64,000 nucleotides of DNA from Tubiluchus corallicola. Its lineage: Eukaryota; Priapulida; Priapulimorpha; Priapulimorphida; Tubiluchidae. The number at the start of each line of letters is the position of its first letter. Positions within the stretch are counted from its first letter, which is position 1. Under the pieces are notes generated by a model. It ran no database searches, had not been told where the DNA came from, and worked only from the letters and a program-made list of their open reading frames with translations. Below, one piece after another: positions 44,931 through 57,973 of this stretch. The position numbers were made by a program, and so were the translations under genes. The stretch lies in assembly GCA_030141605.1 (NCBI GenBank), contig JAQGDQ010002367.1, positions 62,001-126,000 of the forward strand, read 5' to 3'.

Positions 44931-46196
44931 AAACGTCATAGCGCACAACAGAAATATTTATACCCTTAGTTTATAGACATTGTTTCTGTGCATTTATTAA
45001 AGAACCGTTTTGCAATATACACGTCACTTGGTGCTATAACACGTTAAGTTATTGCAATAGGTAAGTTAGAATTCTCATTTATCGAAGTGCATAAAGAAAT
45101 TTCAGAAATTTTTAAAGTGAGTGGAAATCTTATTTTAGTTGAAAATGATGCCAAAGTATTTCACTAAACGATTCGTTTCCAAAATTGGGTATTTAAGAAT
45201 CGGAGTCATAGATGCCATCTTGGATTTCTGTCAAATGCAAAGTCGAATATTCATGATCCTTTATTTGCTGCTCTACATTAAATATTGGGGCGGAACTGTG
45301 GTTATTTAAAGAGTTTCCTCATTTTCAATAGCGAATTTGACCTCTAGGCCTCTGGCAGCCCACAAAGGTAAAATCTGATTTCTCTCTACATCTAAATTAA
45401 AACGCTGTGAATTCGCTTGTCTATGTTAGAAATGTTAGAAATTTCATAATTTTCTTAAAAAGTGCATAATTTTTATGTTTATGTGCTGTAATAAAACTTC
45501 TTTTCATTTATTCATTTCTCTGAAGATTCTCTGTAACTGTCGTGATACGGCGGTATCATCCCGCCAACAAAACCTGATTGTTAGTACGTCGTCGTCGTCA
45601 TCAAGACGTTAACAGCATCATCAACTCACGTTATATAATTCATTTCAAAGTTTTGATTTAAAATGACACCATCGAAAATAATTATAATTTAGGAACCAAA
45701 GATACAAATGTTTCTAGAATAATATCAGGGAAAATGATAAGTTACATTATAGCCTAATGTCGAATATTTGATAGTGAGATATTCCCACTCAATTATTTAA
45801 CATTCGTTAGATTCTCGCTTGCAACAGCAGTACTGTACGAAGCAAAACTTTACAAAGATTATTATTAATTTTAGTCGTGAATTAAGACTAAATCACTATA
45901 TAGAGTCATTTTCGTAGCAGATTTGCTGCTTTAGTGCCTACAGTGGTTAACATGCTAGTGGGCTCTACCTTTATATAAATTATTCCAAGATATATAATAA
46001 ACTTCGTACTTTTATATGATTGAAGACATACAAACCGTCTACACAAGATGACAAGCAGGTGCTTCTTGCTTCGTTTTTACATGATTAAGTGTTTCACATG
46101 CGCGCACATTTCTGCCACCAATTTGACGATCCATACTGCGCTGTGGATTGTATCATGGAGCAAGTGAGATCTGCCATGCATTCATAATGCGCATGC
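44931..46196. other. Intergenic, nothing recognised
   Basis: AT-rich; no gene or element identified. Confidence 0.3.
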
Positions 46197-46388
<192 letters not shown>

Positions 46389-46989
46389 AATTATTCATTT
46401 ATTTTTTTATTTAAAAACAAATATATACAAATGCAGGGATTTGGTTTAAATACCTACATGTAAATAAAATTCGCATATATTAACACATCACAGATATACA
46501 GTTACACATGCATGTTACACAGAAGCACGCGGCAATAATTTAAAAGTAACAATCCTGACTGACATAAACGACATTAATACAGACAACAATTTTAATGTTG
46601 TTTATACAATTTTATAGGCATAATTTGTTAAACGGAAATTTCAATACATAGCTACAGAATTACATGGAGAATAGATTGCCAGAAGCCAAACACAGACACA
46701 TGAATCAATCAATAATTTAAATTGAACAAACCTTACATACACAATTAGGTCAGATATCAAATTCATTTCATTTGTAAAAGACGGGTATTTCATAAGACGA
46801 CACTACATTTCACAGATACCGAATTTTAGATCTACAGATAGACTATAGATAACATATTAGATATTTCACTGATGTAATGACAAAATAGTTTTAAGCTTGT
46901 ATTTATATTATAAAGGTGACGCTTGAGTCAATTTAATTTAACAAAGCTGACTAACGTACAAGGACTACAACATTAACACAAGTCGTAAT

Positions 46990-48475
46990 TTCAATTACCA
47001 GGTCAGAGATGAGATGAAATTGTCAGTAGTTAAGTTAGCAAAAACAGCAACAGAATTATTATTTCTACTAGAAAAAACATAATCTGCGTCTAAAATTGGC
47101 AAAGAGTTGATAAAATCATTTCTTAATCTTTGATCAAATAACTTGCAATCAAATAGCAGGTAAGGAATAATTTGAAGACTCTTTACAATTACATAAGTTG
47201 TCAGGACAAAATCAAGTTTAAAGTAAAGCATTTTTAAAATTTCCTAGCTTAAGTTACACACTTAGTGCTGATACTTCTAGCCGCCTTTTTTTCACTGCAA
47301 CTGAGATCTTAATTGGTGTATTGAAGATTCGTTCAGGGCTTACACCAGTATTCGTACATTGATACTTGTGGCGACATCTATGACTAGTCGACATAAGTAC
47401 ATTACAATTTAACTATATTACCGTAGAATCCATAGATGATGGCAAAGAGGCTAAGTTAGCATTACGCGAATTGTACTCTTTGCATTCTCCAGTTATCGCT
47501 AATAACTGACGAGCGAGGACCGCTATTTAGCACATATAACATTTTCACTACAAATTTTGCAGCAACACCCATTAAAGATAATATCAAGAGATGGCTATCC
47601 GCAAATTAATTCTAATTTGTCACAAGAGGGATAAAAATTGCAGCCCGTCTCTGTTTTCATGGCGTGTATGATATCCTCGAAATAGCTGTGTCAGCGCACC
47701 ATCAACGCTGGTACACTGTATAAAATTAAGGGGTGCACTAGGGTTTTGAATAGTACTAGAATAGTACGAAGACAAAGATTATTATAAAGAACATATTTTT
47801 GTTTTATTGATATCCAACTATTCCAACCTTTTTCTTTACGCTATTTATTTGTTGCTAAAAAGACAGTTATTTGTGGTGATGCTTATTTATAGTGACACCT
47901 AGGACTTTACTGCTCCGTACATAATTTATGTTCTAGTTCCGGTCGCCAAGTTGGTATCTTGATTATTATTCCTGAGAGGTATCACTTCGGTTTTACCATG
48001 TGCGTAAGGATAAATTGGTGACACTTTCTATATCAGTCCTGTATGTCACAACATAACTGCGCTAATTGTATTACATTATTGTTAAATTTTCTGGAGGCGA
48101 GGATTGTGCCATCGTCTGCATATTTAAAAGTGTATCCACACCTGGGTTGACAAAAATTCTTTATACATGTTCGATACATTAAATAAAAAAAGCAAAGGTG
48201 AAATAACTAAGCCACGAAGCACCCTTATCTTGCAATCATAGTCGTATGAAGTATAATCACCCAATTTAATGTACACCTTTCTCTTAAAAGGAAATAATGG
48301 ATTAATCTAAGTATTCGCCTAAGATTACGACAGCATGAAGCCGGAAAACAAGACTGTCTAATCAAACACTATCAAAAGCACGTTGGAAGTCACAATAGAT
48401 AGCAAGAGAGGGAATTTTGTTTAACTGATTTTCTTGGATAGTAGATATTAATCGTATGTGACGTCCGTGACGTCA
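46990..48475 (-). pseudogene. LINE reverse transcriptase relic, near full RT domain
   Basis: Minus strand from about 48440: SLAIYCDFQRAFDSV, the D-F-x-x-A-F-D-x-V box with the first catalytic Asp. Decayed palm follows; at about 47900 there is VLGVTINKHHHK then QQINSVKKKVGIV (typical: L-G-V-x-x-D-x-x-L-x-W...H-I). At 47231-46995 comes the C-terminal end: LLFDCKLFDQRLRNDFINSL then PILDAD (typical: L-L-x-C-x-x-x-x-x-x-R). The Y-A-D-D box lies in a worn region near 48130-48100. Many stops. Confidence 0.65.
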
Positions 48476-50018
48476 GTCTGGAATATAAGAACTACCGACC
48501 AGCATTGCAACCCCTTCTAATATAGTATTCTAGTATGATTTTGTGTATGTCCCTTACTTAGGCTGCATTAATAGCTTAATTTAGCTAATTGCTTATGTTA
48601 ATTAAATGAGTCATTAGTTAATTACTCATTAAGCGAATTTATCTACTACAATAAAGCAAGTTGTGACTGTAAATATATGGGCATGCACCTAGTTAGCTCT
48701 GGGAAGGCTCCCACCTCATACCTGTCCTAGATCTCCTTTACAAGAAAGTAAGTGATTGGTCATACGCTCAACTGAACAGGCTATCTGGCAAATGAACCGT
48801 CGTGTTAAAGGACAAGGTCATCCAGTTTTACCTGTTCTAGAAATTGAAACCAGGTTCAACACAGTATGGCGAATGTGCTAGGCCAGTGAAGTCGTCGAAT
48901 ATGGCTTCCGACGAACATTTATTAACAATCGAAGTCAAGACTTAATTACTGTGGTGACAGAAAGTAATTAAAGGGCACTGACACACCAAAGGATTAGGTG
49001 TTCGAGCCGTGAGGCGAAAACATCAATAAACTGGCTATTATTCGTTATTTGACGTACTGCTGTAAACGGAAATTCAGGAGATCTGGTGCAGAAACAACCA
49101 GGCGATGACCAGACGTTGTATCAATGGTGGTTCCACGAGCTCCGCGGGTCAGGACTCCACTGCACTCCACTAGGATGGGAGAAGTAACCACTTACGACTT
49201 CGGTACACCTGACAAGCGGCCACGTAAGATTCCACCCCCTGCTGAGCTTTGGAAGAGTAACTACTCAAGATTCCACAAAGTTCGCATAACCGGTTAGTCA
49301 CGTTATTCCAGCTTCCAGAGTGATGGAGATCGTCAAACGTTGGAATCCGACAGCTTCCGACTGCAGTCACTATAACTGATAAGTATACTTACCGTGCATC
49401 CTTCTCCCTCACCTGGGTTGGGGCTATCGGTAATATTAAAAACTGTTTTGTTTGCTTCTATTCGGTATACATGTCTGTGAACTATGCTTAAATGGAAAGG
49501 TTCACTGAACCCACGTGTCAGCACATATCAGAAATTAGTAGAAACAAGTGTTTGTGGTGTCATAACGAAAGCGCCCTATATCACAGGTGGTACACCACAT
49601 ATCAGATCGTACTAGGTAGCGCCCGAATTATGCCCTGGTAAGAACTCTTCCTGTTCTTTGTCTATGAGCCCATTATCAAACATAAACTTTTTTAAACGGT
49701 TTGTAATCAGCAGTTCTGCCAACTTGCCAAAGTACGATGATACTGGTCTAAAGTTCCATGGGTCAGTATAGGATTATAATCTTTTTTAGTAAAAATTAAT
49801 TTAGAGTAGAGCCATATCCAAGTACCTTACTTTATGCAAACAGTTGCAAACTGACTTTTCTCTGATTAATTACTTTAATGTGCAATTAAATCTAAAATCT
49901 TCCATCACAAGGCTGTTTTTAACTATGTATTTTTCTATCTATTTTTACCTATCTCCTATGCTGAACTTTTAATGTTTTTTATTTTTTCTTCTTTTATCCG
50001 CACACGCAGAGTGCTTAT
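48476..50018. other. Intergenic, no gene recognised
   Basis: The segment 48680-49540 is less AT-rich and reads like LTR or transposon sequence, but no terminal motif or domain could be named. Confidence 0.3.
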
Positions 50019-50408
50019 TGTTGTAGAGATCCATTAGAATTGAATAGAAAACTGTAGAATGTTATATAGTATAGTAGAACAATCTTTTTACCTAGTAGAA
50101 GCAATCGTAGATTCGAGAACTTTCTATACGGCTAATACGCGATGCACGTAGTAGTTTCTAGATTGTTCTGGTGTTGTCCATTTGCACTGATATATAAGGT
50201 GGAGCTGGCCGCTCAAGTTTATTCTCACATTCTCAGATTAATCTCAGATTCTCAGCTTATCATATGCTATTTTCCTATCACTTGACTGTATATATTTTGC
50301 GTTCCTTCATACTTTGTGTTGTGGAATTCTCACACAGTAAACCTGTATAATTTGACAACATGTTTTCTTGTTTTCTCTGCGAGCCTTCCGAGAGAAAGAA
50401 ACACAACA
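50019..50408 (+). repeat. Probable solo LTR, 390 bp
   Basis: Begins TGTTGTAGAG and ends AACACAACA, so the ends form the TGTTGT/ACAACA inverted repeat of an LTR. A TATA box, TATATAAGG, lies at 50191, about 170 bases from the left end, with a promoter-like GC-richer stretch after it. The flanks are CTTAT (50014-50018) and ATTAT (50409-50413), matching in four of five bases, as expected for an old 5-bp duplication. No second LTR or coding region is adjacent. Confidence 0.6.
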
Positions 50409-51762
50409 ATTATTCTCACTTTTTAAGCATCTGCTCTACACACTTTATTTTTTAAATTTTGATACGGTTTATGCCTAGTTCAATATGCATATAACAATTA
50501 TGTTAACCCAATAAAGTGTAAAGCTATAAACCCAGTAGATAGGTAGAAATCTTAACTGCTGCACAGAAATGGTGGGCATATTGGGAAGATGTGAGTGACA
50601 GTTAGAGAAGCTTGTCACATACGTATAACCCAACATAGACAAAAAGAATTTTAACTCCTCCCACAGAAAGGGACAGAAGAAAGATCCAAGACAATAGTTA
50701 CAGTAGAAGAAAGTGTGACTCGTCAACTATTGACAATCCAACATTAACAAAATCGTTTAGCTTAAACAATACTTTTATTTGATAAGAAACATTACAATCA
50801 TCAGTACATTTATAATGAAAAAACAATGGGCAATTAATCAAATGCTGATTGGCTAACAGGTATAACCTATACAAAAGTCCTTCACTGAGTAATTACGTCA
50901 TTTATAAGTTTAATAGGCATATGATTACAAGAACTACTCGTTATACATAAACTAACTAACTCTTTGAGTATAATTAATTTGCCCAGTATGGTAGAATTCA
51001 GAGATTTTAATGAACTATTGTTTTAATAGTTGGTATAAATAGGGTAAAACAAAATCATTTTGCCCCCCCCCCTTCTCCCAAATGTCCGTCCAGGATTCAA
51101 GTAATTGCAATTATAGTGTTTGAAGACGGCAATTTTTGACTCTCTAAATGTCAAGTTTGTATATCAGGCGAAAAGTGACAATTATTGCGCAGTAGGCTGC
51201 AAAGATCATTCCATCTTCGATCGGGAGATAATCCAGGATGGTGAATGTAGTAGGAGAACTAGCCAGCTCAATGCGAGAAATTACTGTGACCTGTAAACTG
51301 TTGACAATCCAACATTAAAAAATGTTTTACCACTTCCTGAGAGAGAGCAGATCCAGGATTCTAATAACTGAAAATATGAAGGGATGAAGCAGGAACTGTC
51401 CAGCAAAATATTAACTCTAGGTATTATGTGATAAGTGTCAACTTTTGGGTGAAGATCTGTAATGACAATTAAATTATGGTTTTTTAATAAAAGTTGTGTT
51501 GTTTTAATAAATATATACATTTTAAGATATTCAGTAAAATTACACACTTTGTTATAAATGACGTTATAACGTTAAATCATTGAAAAGCATATAAGCATAT
51601 TACTACGTAGATTATAAATTCACCTGTTAAACTGCCAGGGCTGGGTCCCCTGTACTCAAAGATGTTGGAAACCATATCTGTGCCCGAACCGCTAAGAAAT
51701 TGGATGCGCCTGTCAGGTAGTCAAATCCTGTAAGACAGTGAAATCCACCCAGCAAAAACAAC
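50409..51762. other. Upstream region of PI4KA
   Basis: Contains the presumed promoter and 5' UTR of PI4KA. No TATA box is obvious near the start. A run of nine or ten C residues lies at 51062-51071. The phrase TTGACAATCCAACATTAA occurs at 50728 and again at 51301, suggesting two fragments of one dispersed repeat. Confidence 0.35.
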
Positions 51763-51855
51763 ATGGCGCTGTATGGTGATGATGGTGTTTACAGCGAAAC
51801 CGTGCAAACATTAGCTAGATCTTTAACAGCCATAAAAGACGTGGAATGGGGAAAG
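51763..51855 (+). CDS. PI4KA: PI4KA exon 1 (start)
   Basis: 31 codons, MALYGDDGVYSETVQTLARS and then LTAIKDVEWGK, ending at donor GGGAAAG/GTATTT in phase 0. The ATG is in good context (AACATGG). The part VYSETVQTLARSLT matches the FYFNTVLSLARSLA stretch near the start of vertebrate PI4KA, and the Gly/Ser-rich leader of the vertebrate protein is lacking. The open frame continues to 51951 without similarity, so the splice is preferred. Confidence 0.85.
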
Positions 51856-52019
51856 GTATTTATTGTGTGGGAGTGTTTGCAGCAAATTATTTTAAATAGA
51901 GGGAACGCAAAACGTCAATCAATTAGTGGAAGGGCAGCTCACGATGGCTAATCACTTTAATTGACTGGCTATTCCACTTACTGGCGACCATCAACTTCTA
52001 AATGGCAATGTAATCGGTG

Positions 52020-53493
52020 GCGATGGTAACTGAGACTATAAGGTTGGACTTGTTTGTGTTGTGTCACTCAGGCTTCTTCAAGAACTCCTCCAAGTGGCTC
52101 TTGAAAGCGTTTACACTGGTAGATTTCGCTGCTTCCTCCGTTAACTGGTTCCAGACATTAATAATCTTTTGGCTAAAATTGCATTTCCTAAGATCAAGTC
52201 TAGACGCTCTCTTCACTAATCTTTAGAGTGACCTCTTGTTCTACTGTCATCACTTACAGTTAAAAAAGTCGTTACATTCCAGACTTTCGAATCCATCCAC
52301 AATTCTAAAAATTTCAGCCAGATTCTGCTTTGAGTTGACGGTGTTCTAGGGGCATCAATCTGCATCTTTTCCTCTTCTGTTCATATGTTAACTCTTGCAA
52401 AACTAGGACACTCAATCAACTTTATAGCTCTCTTCTATACACCTTTAAGCAACCTAATATCTTTCACCGTATTGGGTCTCCATGCCTGCATGCAAGTGTG
52501 GTATAACAAAACTTTTGCACAGTTTCACAATTACATCTTTGTCTGTGTTACTAAAAGACATTTTTATTATGCCCAAGTTTCTGTTAGCCTTCCTGACTGC
52601 TTCCGCATATTAACTGCACGACGTTTATTAACAACCAAACGTTGTCTTCCTCCATACAACCACTGCTCAATCCATTTCAGCACCCATCAATCAATACTTG
52701 ACATTTTCAATTTCAACAGCAGATGTTTGTGGGACCCTTATCAAATGACTTGAGAAAATCTAAATGAATAGCGTCAACTGGTTTACCATTATCAACTACC
52801 TGAGCAACTTTTTCCAAAAAATACAATATAATAATAAGACATGGTCAACCCTTGATAAAACTATGCTGAGAACCCCTAATAAGATTGTTATTTTCCAAGT
52901 GCTCAGTGATGTGCTCTTTTATAATAGATTCCATCACCTTATTAACAAGGGATGTTAAGCTGACAGGTCTATAATTCTTCACAAATTGCTTTTTTCCCTT
53001 TTAAACAGAGGTGTAACATTGGCCAGTCTCCAATCATCAGGTACATTTGCCTCACAAAATGATTTGCTGAACAAATAACTAAGAGGTTTTTGCTAAAATC
53101 GATGCCATCTCCTTCAAAATAGCTGGATTTATTTCATCTGTGCCTGAAGCGTTTTCTGGTTTCAATTTACTTAAGTCCCTTCAACAATCTCAGGAGTATA
53201 ATCAGTGGACTTTAATTTAGTTTCTTCACTGCCTGTAAATATTTGCCTAGGAGTAGGAAAGTTATTGCAGTCCTCATACATAAACACAGATAAAAAATAC
53301 TCATTTAACATGGTTTAAGCTTGTAAATCATCCTCCACAGTGCTACCATTCTCATCGACCAATGGCAAACCATATCCTTTACCTTCAGCTTATTCTTGGC
53401 CCTCTTAGCTATTCTTCTTTCGTATTTTTTTCTAGCTTCTCTGATTTCTTCAGTCAATTTATTTCTTGCTCTTCTGTATGTCTTAAAGGACAA
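52020..53493 (-). pseudogene. LINE ORF2 relic (CR1-like), internally deleted
   Basis: Minus strand. The linker RRARNKLTEEIREARKKYER is at 53480-53400. Then come pieces of the approach to the reverse transcriptase, RPVSLTSLVNKVMESIIKEH followed by ITEHLENNNLI (52980-52880), and LDFLKSFDKGP near 52760-52725. Shortly after, the frame jumps to NRNLGIIKMSFSNTDKDVIV followed by KLCKSFVIPHLHAG (52590-52480). This means the palm with Y-A-D-D has been lost. It ends with WNQLTEEAASSTSVNAFKSH (52155-52090). The motif order is that of CR1/Jockey-type ORF2. Confidence 0.8.
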
Positions 53494-54519
53494 GAAAAGG
53501 GGTCTGTAAACTAGGTTTCAGAAAAATCGACTTAAAAAATTGTATTACTTTATAGCAATCTTAAGCGTATATCATACTCACGCTAAAAGAAACTCCCTGT
53601 AACTAAGATAGCTATGGCGGGTTGAGTTGCAAATTATTATTAAAGACTACCGATTCACCAGATGGCAGCGAAGAAATACTAGGGCTTAAATGTAGGACCT
53701 AAAAGCGTATACACAAATCTTTTAAAAGCCTTGTTTCCCTTACTGATACATAGGGCCTAAAAATATGTTTGCTTCCGGTTTGCTGTCATTCGGCACTATA
53801 GGGGTAGGTAGGAGTAATATTTTTTTCACGTGACAGTGTCGGTGTGAATATACCAGATTGTCTAACTGATTATCACATCTTATTTCGATTAGTTCACCAG
53901 TTTTTTACATAAATACATATGTATTTAAAAGTGTAATTTTATTAAAAAATAGTTTCTAACTAATTAATAAGAGATAAATATAAACACGTCACTGTAGCAT
54001 CACTACCACTTGCCATCGCCACTCTCATCATCAAATCATTCACATTTACTTGCTTACTTGCTGCCCCCACCAGGTGGCAAGTACTTATGGTAAGTACTAA
54101 TTTACGAGGTGAATTTGCAATCTAAAGGCAAAAGTAGCAGTACTACATTGATGAACTAGGGACAATATTTTGCATTACATAGGCGAATCAATTTCTTACG
54201 TTCCTGATCTCAACAATTTCTGTTTGTTGGCCATTTGAAAAGTGCTAGTTAAGAAACCATGTCTGCCAGATTGCATGCTGCCTAGCAGCACAGAGTCCCA
54301 AACTCCCTTTTACTTTACATTTACTTTCACTGTTGCCTCAAGGTTCCTGGTGTGAATCTCGATAGACTCACGTTTTTTCAGAACCTTCCTCTCTAAATGT
54401 AACTACTAATTTTACTTTTACACAAATTCAAAATTTCTGATTAAAAATTGATCAATAGGTCTGATTAAATATTGTTACCAGTCTTCTCTAAAAATGGAAA
54501 AATGTATTCTCATTTAACA

Positions 54520-55690
54520 TCTTACTTTGCAGAATTTAACTTTCTAAACTCACGGCAATTTGGTTTTCAAAGTGGAAGTTCAACTGGCTTTGCTCTCTCA
54601 TCCATATAGTCAATAACATTATAAACAAAATATAGTTAGGAATATTCTGTGGCCGTCAAAAACATTTGGCACGTAGATAAATTTAAAAAAATTGCAGGGG
54701 AATAGGTGTCAGAGGAATAACAAAGACCTGGTATGAAAGCTACTTTAACACACACAAATGGTGAAATCCAACAATCATATGCCAGAAATTGAATACGGGT
54801 TAGTATTAGTATTAGGCCTGGTACTTTCCCGTATTTACATAATGCTAAAGATAAGGTAAACATATTCCAGTTTACTGATGACACAAACTTGTTTTTCAAT
54901 GGGATAAAGCTTATTACTGACATCATCAGGCTAAACAATATCCTAAACAAAGTTTCAGTCTGGTTCAAAACAAATAAATTAGCTTTAACTCCTAGCAAAA
55001 CCAAACGTATTTTGTGTAGATCGTGAAACAAAACTTTACTTTAGATGTCAATTATAGAATGAATAATGAAATTATAGAAAAAAAGAAGCAAAATGAAATT
55101 GTTGGGAGTTATTTATGAACTTTTAAATTCAGGGCCCTATATTAAAACAGTACAAACAAAGATCAGAAAGAATATACGAACAACAACACACACAAAATAT
55201 CAATTAGCTTATCTGTTGCTATTGTCATTTTACAATTGCCTTATCTTACCGTATTTCAACTGTTGCAATATAGTTTGGGATTTGACTTATAAAACAAAGC
55301 TAAACAAGTTTAGATAACTACCAAAAAGAATCCATAAGAGTACTATATTCCATAAACAAAATGGAATACACCAATGACATGCTTTTCAGGCAGCAAAATT
55401 ATTCAACTAGATGACCTTATTATAGCTTACATTATGTGTACATACAAAACCAACAACAAACTTTTTCGTAACTTCTACACTAACCCCGTTACACTAAGTG
55501 ACAGAAGATACTACACAAGAAATAATGAATATAATGTACCTTACTGGAGGGCAGACACAGCCAGATTATTTGTCATGTTCTAGGGACCACTTACTTGGAA
55601 CAGGTTGGACAATACCATGAAATCACTGTTCTCTTGTGAACTTTAAGAAGGATTTAAAAAATTACAGATAATTACAAATAAACTAAATAA
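54520..55690 (+). pseudogene. LINE reverse transcriptase relic
   Basis: Plus strand. FLNSRQFGFQSGSSTGFALS (54540-54600) resembles the Q-x-G-F-R-x-x-x-S-T box. Then, after stops, VNIFQFTDDTNLFFNGIKLI (54855-54915) carries the catalytic Y-A-D-D-T-N box as FTDDTN. KLLGVIYELLN and KTVQTKIRKNIRTTT follow, then YNCLILPYFNCCNIVWDLTY (55230-55290), the L-x-x-P-x-h-x-Y-C-x-x-h-W motif, and a C-terminal segment to about 55690. Decayed, different from the minus-strand LINE in the same intron. Confidence 0.78.
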
Positions 55691-56576
55691 ATTAACTTTT
55701 TAAAACAGCTCAGTATATTCCCCATACTATAATTCATAGCATAGTTAGTGTATAATATTATAATAATGGTTAGTATAATATTATTTGGTACTAGAACACT
55801 GACGTTAAAGTTCATGTAAATAAGTGTACAGTGTTGCTGGCATTTAACATAATTATTTTGTAGTCAGCCATATTTTCTGTTTTCCTTGTTTCCTATTTTT
55901 TTCTTTTCCCTATCCTGTACTAACCACATCTTTGGCCATTGCTTACCTCTATTTGACCTTTTGAGTCTCCCGTTAAGTTAGGCTTTAGGAGGACTTGTAA
56001 CACAACACATTATCGTAACTTTCTTTGCTCATAAAATTTACATTATTTTCTACTATAATATTGACTCTGTTATGTGTTGCATTATGTGGAATAGACGAAC
56101 CTTGAATTGTTAAATGTAATAAAAATCATCTAAAATCTTATTGCGTGATTCGGTGGTAGCGGTAGTGGTAATAAGATTTTATTTTTAGTCAGGTTAGTAC
56201 TAATTGTACAATAAAAAACATTAGTTATAATAGCTGTTTGTATTGAAAACACTATGAAACTCTGTACATGTATGTCATAACATTTGATCATTATTATTTA
56301 TTATACATTGCACCCATCATCCCTGCAAAGGTAGCAGATTCAGACTAACTTAAAATTACACAGCCTATGAAACTGACAATTCAAATTATAACAAAGAAAG
56401 TTATAAGCATAAATTATCCCTAACATTACCAATGTCATTATCCTTGGAATCCGAAGCACTTAGATTTGGTTATCTTTTGGTAATCACTTAACCTGTTTTT
56501 TGCATAATTTGTAATAATTTGCTATGTTTCTTTGACAATCAGTTATTGTTAACTATAATTTTTATTTTTTTGACAG

Positions 56577-56696
56577 GTAGCACGATTACTTGCAATGTGT
56601 CCGCAAAAAAATTCTCTAGGTGTTTTTGTGATTACATTGAGATCTCAACAAGCAGTCGTAGCTCTTGGTGTATATCTGCTAGAATCAAATTTACAG
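56577..56696 (+). CDS. PI4KA: PI4KA exon 2
   Basis: 40 codons between acceptor TTTTTTGACAG and donor TTACAG/GTAGGT, phase 0 on both sides. VARLLAMCP corresponds to the V-Q-K-L-L-x-M-C-P stretch and QAVVALGVYLLESNLQ to the highly conserved D-A-V-I-A-L-G-I-F-L-I-E-S-D-L-Q of vertebrate PI4KA. The middle (QKNSLGVFVITLRSQ) aligns in length with the family. Confidence 0.92.
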
Positions 56697-56829
56697 GTAG
56701 GTATAATGTTTACTAAAACTGTGTTTTGAAAGTCAAACTGAAAAATGCTGTTTTGTTAAGATTCTGCTACACAGCAGAGTATTCTTGATTTAGCTGAGCT
56801 TGGTTTTAATTTCTTTATTCGTATTGCTT

Positions 56830-57290
56830 TTTTGCTTCTTTAATACGTTGCAAATGCACAGACATGCTTCACATGCATGGGGTTTATGTTCATATGTAAA
56901 CATGTGACCCAGTACATCGGAACAAAAGTCATGGAATAGGAGGATCTTGGTTAAGCTAGTTCTCTTCTGCGCTTTTGTCACGATTTTTGATATGTGACTA
57001 GATGGGGTCAAGTTTTTGCTTATAGCTGAGTATGGGTGCATATGGGAAAATTTTTTGAGCCAAAATCGGCACCTTTGGTAAGGCACAGAAATTATTTCCA
57101 AGTTGAGCAAGAGTAGCTGGTAGTAGTTTATCAGTATAATTGAAAGGTCTCGCCCTAACACAAACTTAGGGGTTGATCCGAGATTGGCTGATGGGAAATG
57201 ATTAACAGGGTCATAGGTATAATGACAAGTTCCGACTTCTTTGAATTTAAAATGCAATTTGTTGATAATCAAGGATAGCAAATTCAAGAT
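56830..57290 (-). pseudogene. Possible LINE reverse transcriptase C-terminal fragment
   Basis: A 165-codon minus-strand open frame in PI4KA intron 2. The part TPSSHISKIVTKAQKRTSL looks like the h-S-x-H-I-x-x-h-V-x-K-A-x-x-R of LINE thumb regions, and CHYTYDPVNHFP like the preceding Y-x-h segment. The remainder is not recognised. Long for a chance frame at this base content, but weak evidence. Confidence 0.35.
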
Positions 57291-57879
57291 GAAGCAATAT
57301 TACTACCAATAAACAAATTTTTAAGGTCATTTCAGTGTCAGTTAAGAAATAATAGGTTTCGTGAAGTGAAGTGCAATTCCTAGATATTCAGGCATTGTTA
57401 ATACACCAAATTCAATGAAAGAAAAAATTTTGATTTTCAAAGAAAAAGTTGATGGCAATAAATATTTGAAGATGAAGTTATCGGGGTAACGTATTTCTTT
57501 GAGATTAAGCACAATACTTATTTAGTCAAGTATGGCCAATTCAAAGAAAGTTGGAGAAAAGGAAAGTTGTGACCCTGATTTGTACAATTGAACGACATCT
57601 AGCACAAAATTGGGTACATACATGTTCAAATGTGTTCTTATTTTGAAATTGGAAAGTGAGAGAACAGGACAGAGGGAGAGTGGGGGAGGACAGAGAGAGA
57701 TACTTTTTTATGATTGAAAAAAATTATTATTATAAAATTACAATGTTCAGTTATTTTGCTGTGGAAACAAAATACTCATTTAGCATTGATGTTAAAATGT
57801 TTGAGCAACAATGAATGCTTCATTCATGAAAATGTACTTTTCAGTAGTGTTCATTTGCAATGTTCATTTGCCTTTTCAG

Positions 57880-57973
57880 CACAAAGATCACATTGTCCCA
57901 TATTTGTTGAGCTTGCTACTGGGTCTTTTAAAGGCACACTGGGTTGAAGAACATTTACCACAATCACAGGACA
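57880..57973 (+). CDS. PI4KA: PI4KA exon 3
   Basis: 94 bases, acceptor CCTTTTCAG, donor GGACA/GTATGT, phase 0 to 1. HKDHIVPYLLSLLLGLLKAH and WVEEHLP match H-K-D-x-h-V-P-Y-L-L-R-L-L-K-G-L-P-K-V-x-W-V-E-E of vertebrate PI4KA almost residue by residue. The conserved Pro in the G-L-P motif is Leu here. Confidence 0.93.

Larger units (their letters stand above)
51856..56576. other. PI4KA intron 1 with two LINE relics
   Basis: 4.7 kb. Holds the opposed LINE fragments at 52020-53490 (minus) and 54520-55680 (plus). The rest (53500-54520 and 55690-56570) shows no gene. Confidence 0.7.

Noticed and set aside
51856-51951. Read-through of PI4KA exon 1 to a stop at 51951
   Set aside because: Similarity to PI4KA stops at the GT donor and resumes in phase at 56577.
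56790-57287. 165-codon minus-strand frame as a host gene
   Set aside because: It lies in a PI4KA intron, has no conserved start or neighbouring exon, and its only readable motif resembles LINE reverse transcriptase.
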